Of a DNA stretch of 21,471 nt, positions 1-8,677 are shown piece by piece. Source of the stretch: Oscillospiraceae bacterium. GTDB lineage: Bacteria > Bacillota > Clostridia > Oscillospirales > Oscillospiraceae. The stretch covers positions 1 through 21,471 of the forward strand of contig JAFVAS010000140.1 of assembly GCA_017480395.1 (NCBI GenBank), read 5' to 3'. Under the pieces are notes generated by a model that ran no database searches, was not told the origin of the DNA, and saw only the letters and a list, made by a program, of their open reading frames with translations. The stretch's first letter is position 1; every line of letters starts with the position of its first letter. The translations under genes and the position numbers were made by a program.

Positions 1-78
1 AACTCCTATTGCTTGCCTTTCGCCAAGGGCGAGTACGCCATCACCTATCCCATTCCGGAAAAGCCCATGCACCCGTGA
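1..78 (+). CDS. 3' end of an unidentified gene (partial)
   Basis: Frame 1 is open from the window edge to a TGA at 76-78 and encodes 25 residues ending in PEKPMHP. Codon choice is GC-rich like the confident genes nearby. A strong hairpin terminator begins 33 bases after the stop, which supports this being the real end of a plus-strand gene. Too little of the protein is visible to assign a family, and no motif is recognisable. The gene is unrelated in direction to the MATE gene that converges on it. Confidence 0.5.
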   Translation, partial: NSYCLPFAKGEYAITYPIPEKPMHP

Positions 79-110
79 GCATCCTCCTTTCGGAGCCAGC
101 ACATGAGCCT

Positions 111-146
111 CCCAGGACCGCCCTCAGGGCGGTCCTGGGTATTATT
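111..146 (+). terminator. Rho-independent terminator after the partial first gene
   Basis: A perfect 13-bp stem (111-123 with 127-139, starting CCCAGGACCG) closes a three-base loop. It is followed by TATTATTCTG, a T-rich but imperfect tract. Its position just after the stop at 78 fits termination of the plus-strand gene. Confidence 0.7.
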
Positions 147-216
147 CTGCCAGAGATCGTTCAGCGCAAGCGCAGCAATCGCCCGGAACCGCCACCGAAT
201 CAGTCCTCTGCGCATG

Positions 217-328
217 CGCAAAATTTGCGTCGCAGAAAGCAATGATAAAAGGCTGATCCCGAGAACCAAAATTCTTGGAATCAGCCTTGATTCGTGATGC
301 TATTATGATGCTGTACCAGACGGAAACA
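217..328. repeat. Structured intergenic repeat, copy A (short form)
   Basis: This is the first of three related copies; the others are at 12411-12660 and 21094-21338. In order it holds a short palindrome around GCAAAATTTGC, the block CAATGATA, a 17-bp hairpin (249-265 with 272-288), and the box TGCTATTATGATGCTGTACC followed by an AGACGGAA variant. The hairpin arms differ in sequence from copies B and C but pairing is kept. The second hairpin found in B and C is absent. On the minus strand the hairpin is followed by TTTTATCATTG, so it may also terminate the MATE transcript. Confidence 0.8.
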
Positions 329-394
329 GGAGAAACCGAGCACCGTCGTTTCCGCAGAAAATTTGTCCGGATACCCTGTTCCCTCCAAGGACTT

Positions 395-1777
395 TCATTT
401 CGGGGCGCCAGCCGTGACCTCCCCGCCATCCTGATCTTCTTTCGGAATCCGGGAGAAAAAGCGGAACATGAACCACAGCGCCGGGATTACAGACAGGACA
501 TAGGCCAGGGGCATGGCCTCCTGCACACCGGCCAATCCGCGGACATGTGCGAGGATCGGAAGGGCCGGCAGGAAGAACAGCCCACTGCGAACCGAGGACA
601 GAATGGAGGCCTCCGCCTTGTGGCCCGTGCTCTGGAGCATCAGATCGGAGGTCATGCAGAACGGCAGGAACAGGAGCGCTCCGCAGTGAAGCCGCAGCGC
701 CCGGGCTCCGATGGCCACCACCTGGGTGTCATCGCGGAACACCCCGATCAGCCCATCCGCGTTGAGCAGGACCCCGACCATGGCGATGGCCATCAGGCCC
801 TCAGCCACGGCCAGCGTGATCCAATACGCTTTGCGGACCCGGGAAAACTTTCCCGCGCCGTAGTTGAAGCCGCTCACCGGCTGCATCCCCTGTCCCACAC
901 CCAGGGCAACGGAGAACACAAAGAATCCGATCCGGGACACGATGCTCATAGCGGCAATGGCCGCGTCTCCATAGGCCCCGGCGAAACTGTTGAGCAGGAT
1001 GGTCGTCAGGCTGTTCAATCCCTGCCGCAGCAGACTGGGCAGGCCTGTGGCCATGATATCCAGCAGCAGCGCCGGTCTGACCGATACCGCCCGGAGGGAC
1101 AGCTTTGTCGTGGTCTTGCCCCTCAGGAACATGCTCAGCAGGATCAGAAAGCTGATGGTCTGGCTCAGGGCGGTGGACAGCCCGGCACCCGCAATCCCCA
1201 TGTTCAGGCCGAACATAAAGATGGGATCTCCCGCGATGTTGAGGATCGCCCCGGTCATGAGCCCTATGGTTCCCAGCGACGCCTTCCCCTCATAGCGCAG
1301 GATGTTGTTCATCACAAAGCTGGCGGTCATAAACGGCACCGCCGCAAGGATGTAGGAGATATAGGTCTTCGCAAAGGGCGCAATCGTCTCCGTGCTGCCC
1401 AGCACTCTCACCAGCGGATCCAACCAGAGGAAGCACACAATCGAACAGAGCACCCCCACCGCCAGGGAACAGAAAAATCCGGTGGAGGCCGTGCGCGTGG
1501 CGTCCTCCATCTCCTTCCTGCCCAGCTCCCGGGCAATGATGCTGCCGGAGCCCTGCCCGAACATGAAGCCCACCGCCTGAATGATGGCCATGAATCCGAA
1601 CACGATGCCCACGGCACCGCTGGCGCTGTTGCCCAGCCGCCCGACAAAGGCGGTATCCGCTAAGTTATAGACGTTGGTCACCAGCATGCTGATGATGGTG
1701 GGGATGGACAGCCGCACGATCAGCGATGTGACCGGCGTTTTGGTCATCTTGTCATACTGGGATATCTGCCGTTTCAT
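395..1777 (-). CDS. MATE family efflux transporter
   Basis: This 460-residue protein has the length and pattern of MATE (multidrug and toxic compound extrusion) exporters, with about 12 hydrophobic segments in two similar halves. The N-terminus (SLIVRLSIPTIISMLVTNVY, then NLADTAFVGRLG) is typical of the first MatE domain, and the second half repeats the theme (near residue 240, TGLPSLLRQGLNSL). The family exports cationic drugs or metabolites from the cytoplasm using a Na+ or H+ gradient; the substrate cannot be read from sequence. The ATG at 1777 is preceded by AGAAGAGG. It appears monocistronic, with its own promoter inside the terminator of the upstream operon. Repeat copy A lies just past its 3' end. 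Family assignment is secure. Confidence 0.95.
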   Translation of the reverse strand: MKRQISQYDKMTKTPVTSLIVRLSIPTIISMLVTNVYNLADTAFVGRLGNSASGAVGIVFGFMAIIQAVGFMFGQGSGSIIARELGRKEMEDATRTASTGFFCSLAVGVLCSIVCFLWLDPLVRVLGSTETIAPFAKTYISYILAAVPFMTASFVMNNILRYEGKASLGTIGLMTGAILNIAGDPIFMFGLNMGIAGAGLSTALSQTISFLILLSMFLRGKTTTKLSLRAVSVRPALLLDIMATGLPSLLRQGLNSLTTILLNSFAGAYGDAAIAAMSIVSRIGFFVFSVALGVGQGMQPVSGFNYGAGKFSRVRKAYWITLAVAEGLMAIAMVGVLLNADGLIGVFRDDTQVVAIGARALRLHCGALLFLPFCMTSDLMLQSTGHKAEASILSSVRSGLFFLPALPILAHVRGLAGVQEAMPLAYVLSVIPALWFMFRFFSRIPKEDQDGGEVTAGAPK

Positions 1778-1797
1778 GACATCTACCTCTTCTCGTT

Positions 1798-1826
1798 AAA
1801 ATATATGGCGATCCGCTTTTTGACAA
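1798..1826 (-). promoter_or_regulatory. Candidate sigma-A promoter of the MATE gene
   Basis: Read on the minus strand there is TTGTCA (1821-1826), a 17-base spacer, then TATTTT (1798-1803). The -35 element lies in the loop of the operon terminator hairpin. The predicted start is near 1791, leaving a very short leader before the ATG at 1777. The -10 is a weak match. Confidence 0.4.
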
Positions 1827-1845
1827 AAACGGATCGCCATCTTTT
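1805..1845. terminator. Bidirectional-looking terminator after the catabolic operon
   Basis: An 11-bp stem (1805-1815 with 1830-1840, ATGGCGATCCG) is extended by TTTTT/AAAAA pairing in the loop. On the plus strand it is followed by CTTTTTG; on the minus strand by ATATATTTT. It lies 11 bases past the last operon gene and separates it from the MATE gene. Confidence 0.75.
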
Positions 1846-1850
1846 TGCGT

Positions 1851-2330
1851 TCATATGGCCGTCGTCTGCGCGGCGCTGCGGGCGACCCGGACGCCGATGG
1901 CCTCCGCGAGAAATGCCCCCAGATAGGAGACCACAAGCATGATCGGCCAGTCGTGCACGATTCCATGCAGCCAATGGCCCATCTGCTCCTGGGCCGGGAT
2001 CATCTCGTTGTAGAAAATATTTGCCGCGGAGACGATCAGCGTATTGCAGGTGTTGAGGATCAAGGACGGCAGAATGTTGTCGATGAGCCGATAGGGGATG
2101 CCGCCGCGCCTGACGGGGAACCGCCCCGTGAACCGGGCGGACCACTCCTTGTAGGGCAGCGCAATGCTCACCAGCAGGATCACCATGGTGATCATCGCCC
2201 AATTTCGAAACAGATTGGAAAAATGGAACGCCAGATGATCCACAAAAATCGATGCCACCGACATAATGAGCCCCATGACGATGGCCAGGACGACGGTCAC
2301 CGTCTCCTCGAAATGATTTCGGAACATCAT
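1851..2330 (-). CDS. Small four-helix membrane protein, DUF2798-like
   Basis: The product is 159 residues with four predicted membrane helices (roughly residues 8-30, 42-60, 85-106 and 123-146). The pattern of paired helices with Trp-Pro near the start of the last one (HDWPIMLVVSYLGAF) resembles DUF2798 proteins, whose function is unknown. The ATG at 2330 overlaps the stop of the CoA-transferase gene (ATGATG) and has GAGGTG six bases upstream; an in-frame GTG at 2339 is possible but less attractive. Tight overlap marks it as the last gene of the operon. It may be an accessory membrane component or a small transporter for the pathway; that role is inference. Confidence 0.7.
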   Translation of the reverse strand: MMFRNHFEETVTVVLAIVMGLIMSVASIFVDHLAFHFSNLFRNWAMITMVILLVSIALPYKEWSARFTGRFPVRRGGIPYRLIDNILPSLILNTCNTLIVSAANIFYNEMIPAQEQMGHWLHGIVHDWPIMLVVSYLGAFLAEAIGVRVARSAAQTTAI

Positions 2331-3907
2331 TCCCCGCACCTCATTTCCGCCAATCCCATGACCCGGTCCCGGAAGATCCGGGGATCCATCTCCCGCACCT
2401 CGGGGCCGATTTCCGGGCGAAATTCCATGTGGGAGAGCACATCTCGCTCCAGATCGACGCCCGGAGCCAGCTCAATGAGCTCCAGCCCGTGCGTTCCCAG
2501 CCGGAACACCGCCCGCTCTGTGATGTACAGCACCCGCTGTCCGTTCTCCCGGGCATAGTCGGCGGAGAAGGTGATCTGCTGCACCCGGCGTTTAAACTTG
2601 ACCATTTCCCCGTCGGAGACGATCCGCAGCTGTCCGTCGGAGATGGCGATCTCGGACTTCCCCGCCGTAAAGGACAGCAGGAAACATACGGTCTTCGTGT
2701 TCTGCGAGATGTTGATAAACCCGCCCGGACCGGTGCACCGGCTGCCATATCGGGAGACATTCACGTTCCCCTTTTCATCCACCTCGGCCGCGCCCAGGAA
2801 GGTCTGATTCAGAAAACCGCCGTCATAGAGGTCGAACACGTCGCCGATGCAGGGGATGGACTCGGGATTGACCGCCCCCGCAAACCCCAGTCCCTCCAGC
2901 GGAACCCCGCCGATGGGGCCGGACTCCAGGGACAGGGTCATCCAGTCTCCGATGCCCTCCTCATTGGCCACGCTCCCCACGCCGGATGGCAGGCCGATTC
3001 CCAGGTTGACCACCGTATCCCGCTGCAGCTCCATGGCCGCCCGGCGGGCGATGACCTTTCGGATGCCCATCTCCATGGGCGCAATGGCGTCGGCGGGGCA
3101 ACGCACCTCGCCGGTGATCTCCGGCAAATAGCCCTCGATCCCATAGCACTGCCGGTGCAGTTCCGCGGGGGCAACGACGACGGCGTCCACCAGGGAATGG
3201 TGAATGCGCACCTGTCTGGGATGGATGCTGCTCCTCGCCACGATTTTCTCCACCTGGACGATGACGACGCCGCCGGTTTTGTGCACCGCCTCCGCCATCT
3301 CCAGGTCAAGCCCCGTCAGCGGCTCCTTCGCCACGGAGATATTGCCGTCCTCATCCGCCCAGGTGCCGCGGATCAGGCAGGCGTGGATCGGGAACGCAGG
3401 GTAAAACAGCTGTTCGCCGCCCCCAAGCTCCGTCAGCTCCACCACGGTGTGGCCCTGCTCCCTGGCCCGCCGATTGAGGCAGCAGCCCTCCTGCCGGGGA
3501 TCGGCAAAGGTGCCCAGCCCCACGCGGGTCAGGAATCCGCTGCGGCCCGCCGCAGACGCCTTAATCAGATTGGCCAGCACGCCCAGGGGAAGGGCGTATC
3601 CGGCGCACCGCTCCTCCGCAATCAGCTGGGAAATCCCCGGGGAATTGCCCATGTGGGCGGCAATCACCGTCTCCAGAAGGCCGTCCTTCGCCAGCAGGTT
3701 CAGTCCCCGCCGGCTCCAGGTGTTGTCCCCGTTGCAGATGCCCGCCACCAGGGTGAGCCCCGCGGGATGGCCCTCCTCCATGAACCGATCGGAGAGCGCA
3801 TGGTACAGCGCGTCCGGCGGGCAGTAGGCACCAAAGCCGCTCACTGCCACCGTATCACCGTCCCGCAGCAGGCGCACCGCCTGCCGCGCTGTCATGATTT
3901 TGCTCAT
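2327..3907 (-). CDS. Acyl-CoA:acetate/propionate CoA-transferase (family I)
   Basis: This 526-residue protein matches single-chain family I CoA-transferases such as propionate CoA-transferase Pct and YdiF, in which alpha and beta halves are fused. Residues 1-250 form the alpha-like half with an early glycine-rich VSGFGAYCPPDAL. The beta-like half starts near 280. LESGPIGG (327-334) holds the expected catalytic glutamate, Glu328, which forms the glutamyl-CoA intermediate. NPESIPCIGDVFDLYDGG and the C-terminal LELIELAPGVDLERDVL also fit. The reaction moves CoA between carboxylic acids, so it probably activates the acid imported by this cluster; the acceptor is unknown. It sits 18 bases after the FAH-family gene and overlaps the next gene. 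Weak GGGGG-type ribosome site. Confidence 0.92.
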   Translation of the reverse strand: MSKIMTARQAVRLLRDGDTVAVSGFGAYCPPDALYHALSDRFMEEGHPAGLTLVAGICNGDNTWSRRGLNLLAKDGLLETVIAAHMGNSPGISQLIAEERCAGYALPLGVLANLIKASAAGRSGFLTRVGLGTFADPRQEGCCLNRRAREQGHTVVELTELGGGEQLFYPAFPIHACLIRGTWADEDGNISVAKEPLTGLDLEMAEAVHKTGGVVIVQVEKIVARSSIHPRQVRIHHSLVDAVVVAPAELHRQCYGIEGYLPEITGEVRCPADAIAPMEMGIRKVIARRAAMELQRDTVVNLGIGLPSGVGSVANEEGIGDWMTLSLESGPIGGVPLEGLGFAGAVNPESIPCIGDVFDLYDGGFLNQTFLGAAEVDEKGNVNVSRYGSRCTGPGGFINISQNTKTVCFLLSFTAGKSEIAISDGQLRIVSDGEMVKFKRRVQQITFSADYARENGQRVLYITERAVFRLGTHGLELIELAPGVDLERDVLSHMEFRPEIGPEVREMDPRIFRDRVMGLAEMRCGE

Positions 3908-3925
3908 TGCAGTTCCCCCGGAGGC

Positions 3926-4951
3926 TCAGCTCGCCTTATGATCCGGAAGACTGACCGGCACATGCTCCCCATCGATGTAGGGGCCGACCCGGTTCACCAG
4001 CTTTCCCAGATAGTCCATCTCGATCTCCACGATGTCGCCGGGTTTGAGGTGATACCCCACCTCATGCCCCGCACATTTGCCGTGGGTGCCGGTGCCGATC
4101 ACCTCGCCGGGGTAAAGGGCGTCGCTGCGGCTGGCGTACTCCACCAGCTGGGCCATGGTAAAGCTCATATTCCGGGTGTTGCCCTGCCCCATGACCGTCC
4201 CGTTCACGCTGACCCGCATATTGATGTTCTGCACGTCCGGGATCTCGTCCAGCGTCACCAGCATGGGGCCGAAGGCGTTGCAGTTGTGGAAGCTCTTCCC
4301 CTTGTTGGGGCCCAGGGAGAGCTGCTTCTCGTCCACCTGGATGTCCCGGGCGGAGAAGTCGTTGAAGATCATCAGCCCGAAGATATGATCCAGGGCGTTC
4401 TCACGCTTGATCTCATAGCCATAGGCACCGACGACCATCGCAATCTCCGTCTCATAGTCCATGAACTGGGACCCGGCGCACCAGGTCACCTCGTCCCCGC
4501 TGGTGATGGAGTTGGTGGTGCTGCCCCGGTAGCAGGGCGGTCGGCGGCGGTAGACCTCGGGCAGATTTCCGCCCAGACTGCTCTGGATGTGCTGGAGGTA
4601 AGCGGAATTGTCCCGCAGGGAGACGGGGAATGGAACGGGGGCGGTCAGGCGCACCGCCTCCCTCGGGAACAGATACTGCTCCTCCCCCCGTTCCGGGCTG
4701 CCGCTTTCCTCAAAATAGGCCTTTGCCTTTTCCATGGCCTCCTGACAGACGCTGCCCCGGCGGATGTAGCTCAGCAGATCGTCGGGCATGACGCTGTCCG
4801 CCAGCGTCTCCCAGTCAAAGACCTGCTCCTTTTCCCGCAGATACAGGCGGTAGACGGCCCGAAGGTCCACGATCTGTCCGTCCTCCCGGACATAGCCGAT
4901 CCGGGGCATCTCCCCCAGGGGCGTGCTCAGGCGATAAGCGACATACTTCAT
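3926..4951 (-). CDS. Fumarylacetoacetate hydrolase family protein
   Basis: The protein is 341 residues, with an N-terminal extension of about 120 residues before the FAH catalytic fold. The metal-binding acidic pattern is visible as DYETEIAMVVG, followed by FNDFSARD, and the typical GTGTHGKCAGHEVGYHLKPGD lies near the end. Members hydrolyse or decarboxylate 2,4-dioxo acids, isomerise oxo-diacids or dehydrate sugar acids, using Mg2+ or Mn2+ in the cytoplasm. Sequence alone does not choose among these. The ATG at 4951 overlaps the stop of the upstream MBL gene by four bases (ATGA), so translation is probably coupled. Context with a CoA-transferase and an HMGL-like enzyme suggests cleavage or hydration of an oxo-acid intermediate, which is inference. 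Confidence 0.9.
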   Translation of the reverse strand: MKYVAYRLSTPLGEMPRIGYVREDGQIVDLRAVYRLYLREKEQVFDWETLADSVMPDDLLSYIRRGSVCQEAMEKAKAYFEESGSPERGEEQYLFPREAVRLTAPVPFPVSLRDNSAYLQHIQSSLGGNLPEVYRRRPPCYRGSTTNSITSGDEVTWCAGSQFMDYETEIAMVVGAYGYEIKRENALDHIFGLMIFNDFSARDIQVDEKQLSLGPNKGKSFHNCNAFGPMLVTLDEIPDVQNINMRVSVNGTVMGQGNTRNMSFTMAQLVEYASRSDALYPGEVIGTGTHGKCAGHEVGYHLKPGDIVEIEMDYLGKLVNRVGPYIDGEHVPVSLPDHKAS

Positions 4952-5904
4952 GTTTCGTCGCCTCCCTCTTGCTCATCCCGGGTCAGGGGATGCACGCGTC
5001 TGCCCTCTCTGGCCATGCGAAGCCGCTCCCCATGGACGTTGAAGGTGGGCTTGCTGGTCAGGGGATCCACGCCGGAGAGCTCCCGGTACATGCACTCGAA
5101 CAGCTGCACCACCCGCTCGGGCTCCGTCCAGCTCTCGTACCGTCCCAGATCCAGATCCTCCGCCAGATCGATGGCGGAGCTTCCGGCGGCATGGGCGGCC
5201 TTGGCCTGCTCCCACAGGAAAATCCAGTAGTCCCGGGCCAGGACAAGATCCGCCCGGTTGGCAATGGGGCCATGACCGGGGACATAGGTCTCGCAGTCCA
5301 GCCGCAGCAGCCAGTCCAGCGCGTCGATCAGCGCGCCGGCGTGGAACCCGGAGCCGATGGGCGTCACTTTGTTGAACAGGATGTCGCCGCAAAAAGCCAC
5401 CTTCTCCTCCGGCACATAGGCGATCACATCACTGGCGGTATGGCAGGCGCCGCAGTCGTGCAGCAGCACCGTCCGTCCGCCCAGGTCGATCTCCAGGTCG
5501 TCCTCATAGATCACCTGGAAGGGGGAGCGGAAGCTCTGTCCCTTCTTGTAAACCAAGGAGTGGGTCAGGATAAAATCGCTGGGGCCGTCGGGATCGGCAT
5601 CGGCCTCCGCCTTGCATTTCTTCGTGGCAAACTGGATCACATTGCCGTAGGCATGGGCCCCAAACACGTGATCCCCGTGGGAGTGGGTGAGGGCCAACAT
5701 GTTGATGGGCACCTCCGTGCGGCGCTCGGCCTCGGCCCGGAAGGCCTCGGTCAGCTCCGCGTTCCCCAGCGCGTCGATGAAAATGCCAAATCGGGTTCCC
5801 GCCACCATGCTGGCGTTGCTTCTGGCCAGTCCGTTGGGGGCAATGTAGGCACAGATCCCGGGAGCGATGTCGTAGACCTTCGACTCCCAAACTTCTGTCT
5901 TCAT
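4948..5904 (-). CDS. MBL-fold metallo-hydrolase with a complete metal site
   Basis: This 318-residue metallo-beta-lactamase-fold protein carries the full ligand set: H74-S-H76-G-D78-H79, H155 in GACHTASD, D174 in FCGD and H211 in PGHG. A dinuclear Zn or Fe site is expected. A C-terminal helical tail of about 95 residues (TEPERVVQLFECMYREL) is shared in style with the second MBL protein of this operon, so the two look like paralogues. Members of this broad group hydrolyse thioesters, lactones or esters; the substrate here is unknown. In this context a CoA-thioester or lactone hydrolase is plausible. GGAAAGGATC lies upstream of the ATG at 5904, and the 3' end overlaps the FAH-family gene by four bases. 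Confidence 0.88.
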   Translation of the reverse strand: MKTEVWESKVYDIAPGICAYIAPNGLARSNASMVAGTRFGIFIDALGNAELTEAFRAEAERRTEVPINMLALTHSHGDHVFGAHAYGNVIQFATKKCKAEADADPDGPSDFILTHSLVYKKGQSFRSPFQVIYEDDLEIDLGGRTVLLHDCGACHTASDVIAYVPEEKVAFCGDILFNKVTPIGSGFHAGALIDALDWLLRLDCETYVPGHGPIANRADLVLARDYWIFLWEQAKAAHAAGSSAIDLAEDLDLGRYESWTEPERVVQLFECMYRELSGVDPLTSKPTFNVHGERLRMAREGRRVHPLTRDEQEGGDET

Positions 5905-5961
5905 ATCAATGATCCTTTCCGGCGCCTCAGCGCCTCTCAGGTTATGTTCTTCTTCCCGTCG

Positions 5962-7284
5962 TCAGGCCATCCAGGGGAAGGCGACCAGCATGACGATATT
6001 CACCACAAGGGCGAGGGTGGTCAGGATCACCGTGACCACCGCGATGGGAAAATAGGTGTCCTTCTGCTTCATTCCGGTCAGATCGGTCACCGTCAGCACC
6101 ACACCATTGGTGGGCAGGGTGTCCAGCGTCGCGGCGGCACAGCTGGTCACCCGGGCGATGGCGCCGGGGGACACACCCTGGGCCAGCAGCATTCCGCTCA
6201 GCTCGGGCAGAGACGCGCTGATGGCCGCGCTGGCGGAGCCGGAGGCCCCGGTGAGCAGGGCGATCACGAGGGCCAGCAGCACCAGGGGCTGCATATTGCT
6301 GTTCATGGCCCGCTCGATCATTCCCGTAAAGGTGGGGGAGGCGGTCACGGCCATGCCGAAGCCGGAGACCACGGTGACATTGCCGATGTTATAGGCGGCC
6401 ATCCGGCAGGCGTTGCCCAGCAGCTCCGTGACGGCCTGCCCGGAGCCGTCCCCGATGTGGCCGTGGAACAGGACCAGCATGAGAATCGACGCAAGGGACA
6501 CCGCCACCCAGACGGGCATGTTCAGCGCGTTGAAGCACACAAACACCACGGCCAGCGGCAGAAGGGACAGGAAAAAATTCGGGGTGCTCTCCCGTTCCTT
6601 CTGGAACCGCGCGTCATTCTGCAGCTCCACAAACCCCTTGCCCTGCTCCCGCTTCAGCAGGTTGAGCACATAGATAAAGCTCCCGATCTCCACGATGGCA
6701 CCCCCGATTAGGCCGGGGATCAGCCCCGCCGTGGAGGGCACCCCCATAATGGTGGTGGGCAGGACGTTATAGATCTGCGGGGAGGAGGGCAGGATCAGCG
6801 CAAAGCAAGTCGGCGCAAAAGCGACCACCGCCAGGCAGCGCCGGGAGATCTGCAACTGCTTGAGAATGCTGACGGCGATGGGGTAGGCCATGAGCACACA
6901 CACAAATCCGGAGCACCCGGCCATGGACATCCCTCCCGCCACCAGGTAGATGGTGACAAGTCCCCAGAACCGCTGTTTTTCGGGGGTGGGGTTCTTCCCG
7001 CAGAACACCCGCATCAGTCCGCTGGCCAGCGCATCCGCCGCCCCCGTCACCGTATAGAGCTGTCCCAGGACGCTGCCGCAGAAGATGATAAAAAACAGGG
7101 AAGAGAATGCCCGGGCCATGCCCGGAATGAACACATCCGTAAAGGACGTAAGCAGCGGCATCCGATTGAACAGAAAGACCACAATGGCGGCGATGGGCGC
7201 GGCATAGTATGTCTGTGCCCCCTTATAGACGGAAACCACCAGCAGGACGGAAGCCAACAGGATTCCGATTGCACCCAGCAGCAT
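5962..7284 (-). CDS. GntP-family organic acid permease
   Basis: The protein has 440 residues with about 12 hydrophobic segments, in the length range and style of GntP-type carboxylate/gluconate:H+ symporters. Supporting stretches include a long hydrophobic N-terminus (MLLGAIGILLASVLLVVSVY), FIIFCGSVLGQLYTVTGAAD and the re-entrant-like GASGSASAAISASLPELSG. It would bring a hydroxy- or sugar-acid across the inner membrane. The ATG at 7284 has GGGAGGA eight bases upstream; the longer reading frame starting at 7326 has no ribosome site. Upstream lies a long GC-rich hairpin (7339-7370) that separates it from the HMGL-like gene. Its place in the operon suggests it imports the pathway substrate. Exact substrate unknown. 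Confidence 0.85.
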   Translation of the reverse strand: MLLGAIGILLASVLLVVSVYKGAQTYYAAPIAAIVVFLFNRMPLLTSFTDVFIPGMARAFSSLFFIIFCGSVLGQLYTVTGAADALASGLMRVFCGKNPTPEKQRFWGLVTIYLVAGGMSMAGCSGFVCVLMAYPIAVSILKQLQISRRCLAVVAFAPTCFALILPSSPQIYNVLPTTIMGVPSTAGLIPGLIGGAIVEIGSFIYVLNLLKREQGKGFVELQNDARFQKERESTPNFFLSLLPLAVVFVCFNALNMPVWVAVSLASILMLVLFHGHIGDGSGQAVTELLGNACRMAAYNIGNVTVVSGFGMAVTASPTFTGMIERAMNSNMQPLVLLALVIALLTGASGSASAAISASLPELSGMLLAQGVSPGAIARVTSCAAATLDTLPTNGVVLTVTDLTGMKQKDTYFPIAVVTVILTTLALVVNIVMLVAFPWMA

Positions 7285-7338
7285 GATCTGATTCCTCCCT
7301 TTTCCGCCTCCCGGGAGAGGCGCCAATTTGTTCAGCCT

Positions 7339-7370
7339 CTGCCGGAACCGGCCTGTGCCGGTTCCGGCAG
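7339..7370 (-). promoter_or_regulatory. Perfect 14-bp intercistronic hairpin inside the operon
   Basis: CTGCCGGAACCGGC (7339-7352) pairs exactly with 7357-7370 around a four-base loop. No T-run follows on either strand, so it is not a standard terminator. It sits between the HMGL-like gene and the permease gene. It could stabilise the upstream mRNA end or lower permease expression. Confidence 0.6.
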
Positions 7371-7383
7371 GTTATGCGATAGA

Positions 7384-8619
7384 TTACTGCTCCGCGCCGC
7401 AGACCTCCGCGACGATGGCATCCACGCGGTAATCCGGAATCAAGGTCTTGCGCATATGGGCTTCCTCCTTGATGCGGGCCATGATGGCCCGCACCTGATC
7501 CTGATTCGGCTCATAACCGCGGTCCCGGCACAGCTTGCGCACGGAGCTTGCGCCCACGCCCTTGCCAATGCAGATTTCCACGCCCTTGCGGCCGATCATC
7601 TCCGGCACGAAGGGGAGGCAGGCATATCGGCCGCGGCCGGTGGTGCCGACCTTCTCCCACATGTCCAGAACCAGGCCGGAGCCGGTCTTGAACTCCCGCT
7701 CGCCGGTGATGGGCTTATTGGGGTTGACGGGATTCTTGGCGATGGCCGCAATCTTCTCGCTGGCGGGATAGAGCTTGCTGAAATCGATGCCCGTCTTGAC
7801 ACCCAGCAGCAGCTCCAAATCCACCGCCAGCTCGTCGATGGAGGCGTTGCCGGCCCGCTCACCCAGGCCGTTCATGGTGCCGTGCACCACGGTGGCGCCG
7901 CCGATGACCGCACCCATGGCGTTGGCGGTGGCCAGGCCGAAGTCATTGTGGAAGTGGGTGGCCAGGTCGATATCGGGGCCGACCCACTCCCGCATCTTGC
8001 GGTAGATGTACGCGGTGGTCCAGGGGTTGGTAAAGCCGTAGGTGTCGCCGTAGTGCAGCTCGTCGATCCCGGCGTCCGCCAGGGTCTTGTACTGGTACTC
8101 CAGCTGCGCCATGGTCGCCCGGCCGGAATCCCAGCCGCCGCCGCTGGTGTGCAGGCCCAGGCTGTGGGCATACTTGACGGCGTCCACAAAGTTCTTGACC
8201 ACCTGATCGTAGGACTTCAGGCCCAGCACCTTCTCGGCCGTCCAGCCGTTGGAGGGGCCCTCCAGGGTGACGCCGTAGACGCCGCACTCGGCCGCCTTGT
8301 CAATATCGGACTTCTTGCAGCGGGCCAGGGAATACACCTTGGCGTTCTTCAGGCCCCGGCGCTGGATCTCCCGCAGCGCCGCCCGGTCATCCTCGGACAC
8401 GGCGGCAAAAATCTCGATGCCGCCCACGCCCAGATCGTCCATGGTCATGGCGATCTCAACCTTCTCTTCCGTGCGAAACACCACGCCGGGGGTCTGCTCA
8501 CCCTCGCGCAGGGTATTATCATAGATGGTGACACGCTCGGGAAGATGGAAATCTCCGATGACCTCCTCCATCATATTGTGCGTCGGTACCCAGTACTGAT
8601 CCGTCTCTGCCAGCCACAT
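7384..8619 (-). CDS. HMGL-like acyltransferase/lyase, homocitrate-synthase type
   Basis: This 411-residue TIM-barrel protein belongs to the HMGL-like (DRE-TIM) family that includes isopropylmalate, citramalate and homocitrate synthases and HMG-CoA lyase. Motif DNTLREGEQTPG (34-45) carries Arg38 and the metal-ligand position as Glu39, the homocitrate-synthase form rather than the RDG of LeuA. H222-F-H224-N-D are the other metal ligands, and GLGERAGNASIDE (251-263) is conserved. The regulatory LeuA dimer domain is missing, as in NifV/AksA-type enzymes. Family chemistry joins acetyl-CoA to a 2-oxo acid, or the reverse cleavage. No leucine or lysine biosynthesis genes are nearby, so a catabolic or novel role is likely. 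Good ribosome site AAGGAGA before the ATG. Confidence 0.88.
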   Translation of the reverse strand: MWLAETDQYWVPTHNMMEEVIGDFHLPERVTIYDNTLREGEQTPGVVFRTEEKVEIAMTMDDLGVGGIEIFAAVSEDDRAALREIQRRGLKNAKVYSLARCKKSDIDKAAECGVYGVTLEGPSNGWTAEKVLGLKSYDQVVKNFVDAVKYAHSLGLHTSGGGWDSGRATMAQLEYQYKTLADAGIDELHYGDTYGFTNPWTTAYIYRKMREWVGPDIDLATHFHNDFGLATANAMGAVIGGATVVHGTMNGLGERAGNASIDELAVDLELLLGVKTGIDFSKLYPASEKIAAIAKNPVNPNKPITGEREFKTGSGLVLDMWEKVGTTGRGRYACLPFVPEMIGRKGVEICIGKGVGASSVRKLCRDRGYEPNQDQVRAIMARIKEEAHMRKTLIPDYRVDAIVAEVCGAEQ

Positions 8620-8677
8620 AATAAAATCTCCTTTTCAATTTTTCAACTGTATTTTTCGGTTTTCATCAAATCCCCTG

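Noticed and set aside
275..1663. Long plus-strand frame opposite the MATE gene
   Set aside because: Shadow of the MATE gene caused by GC-rich codons; the amino-acid content is low-complexity and no ribosome site is seen.
2429..6711. Two very long plus-strand frames (933 and 580 codons)
   Set aside because: They cross several well-supported minus-strand genes and lack any family motif.
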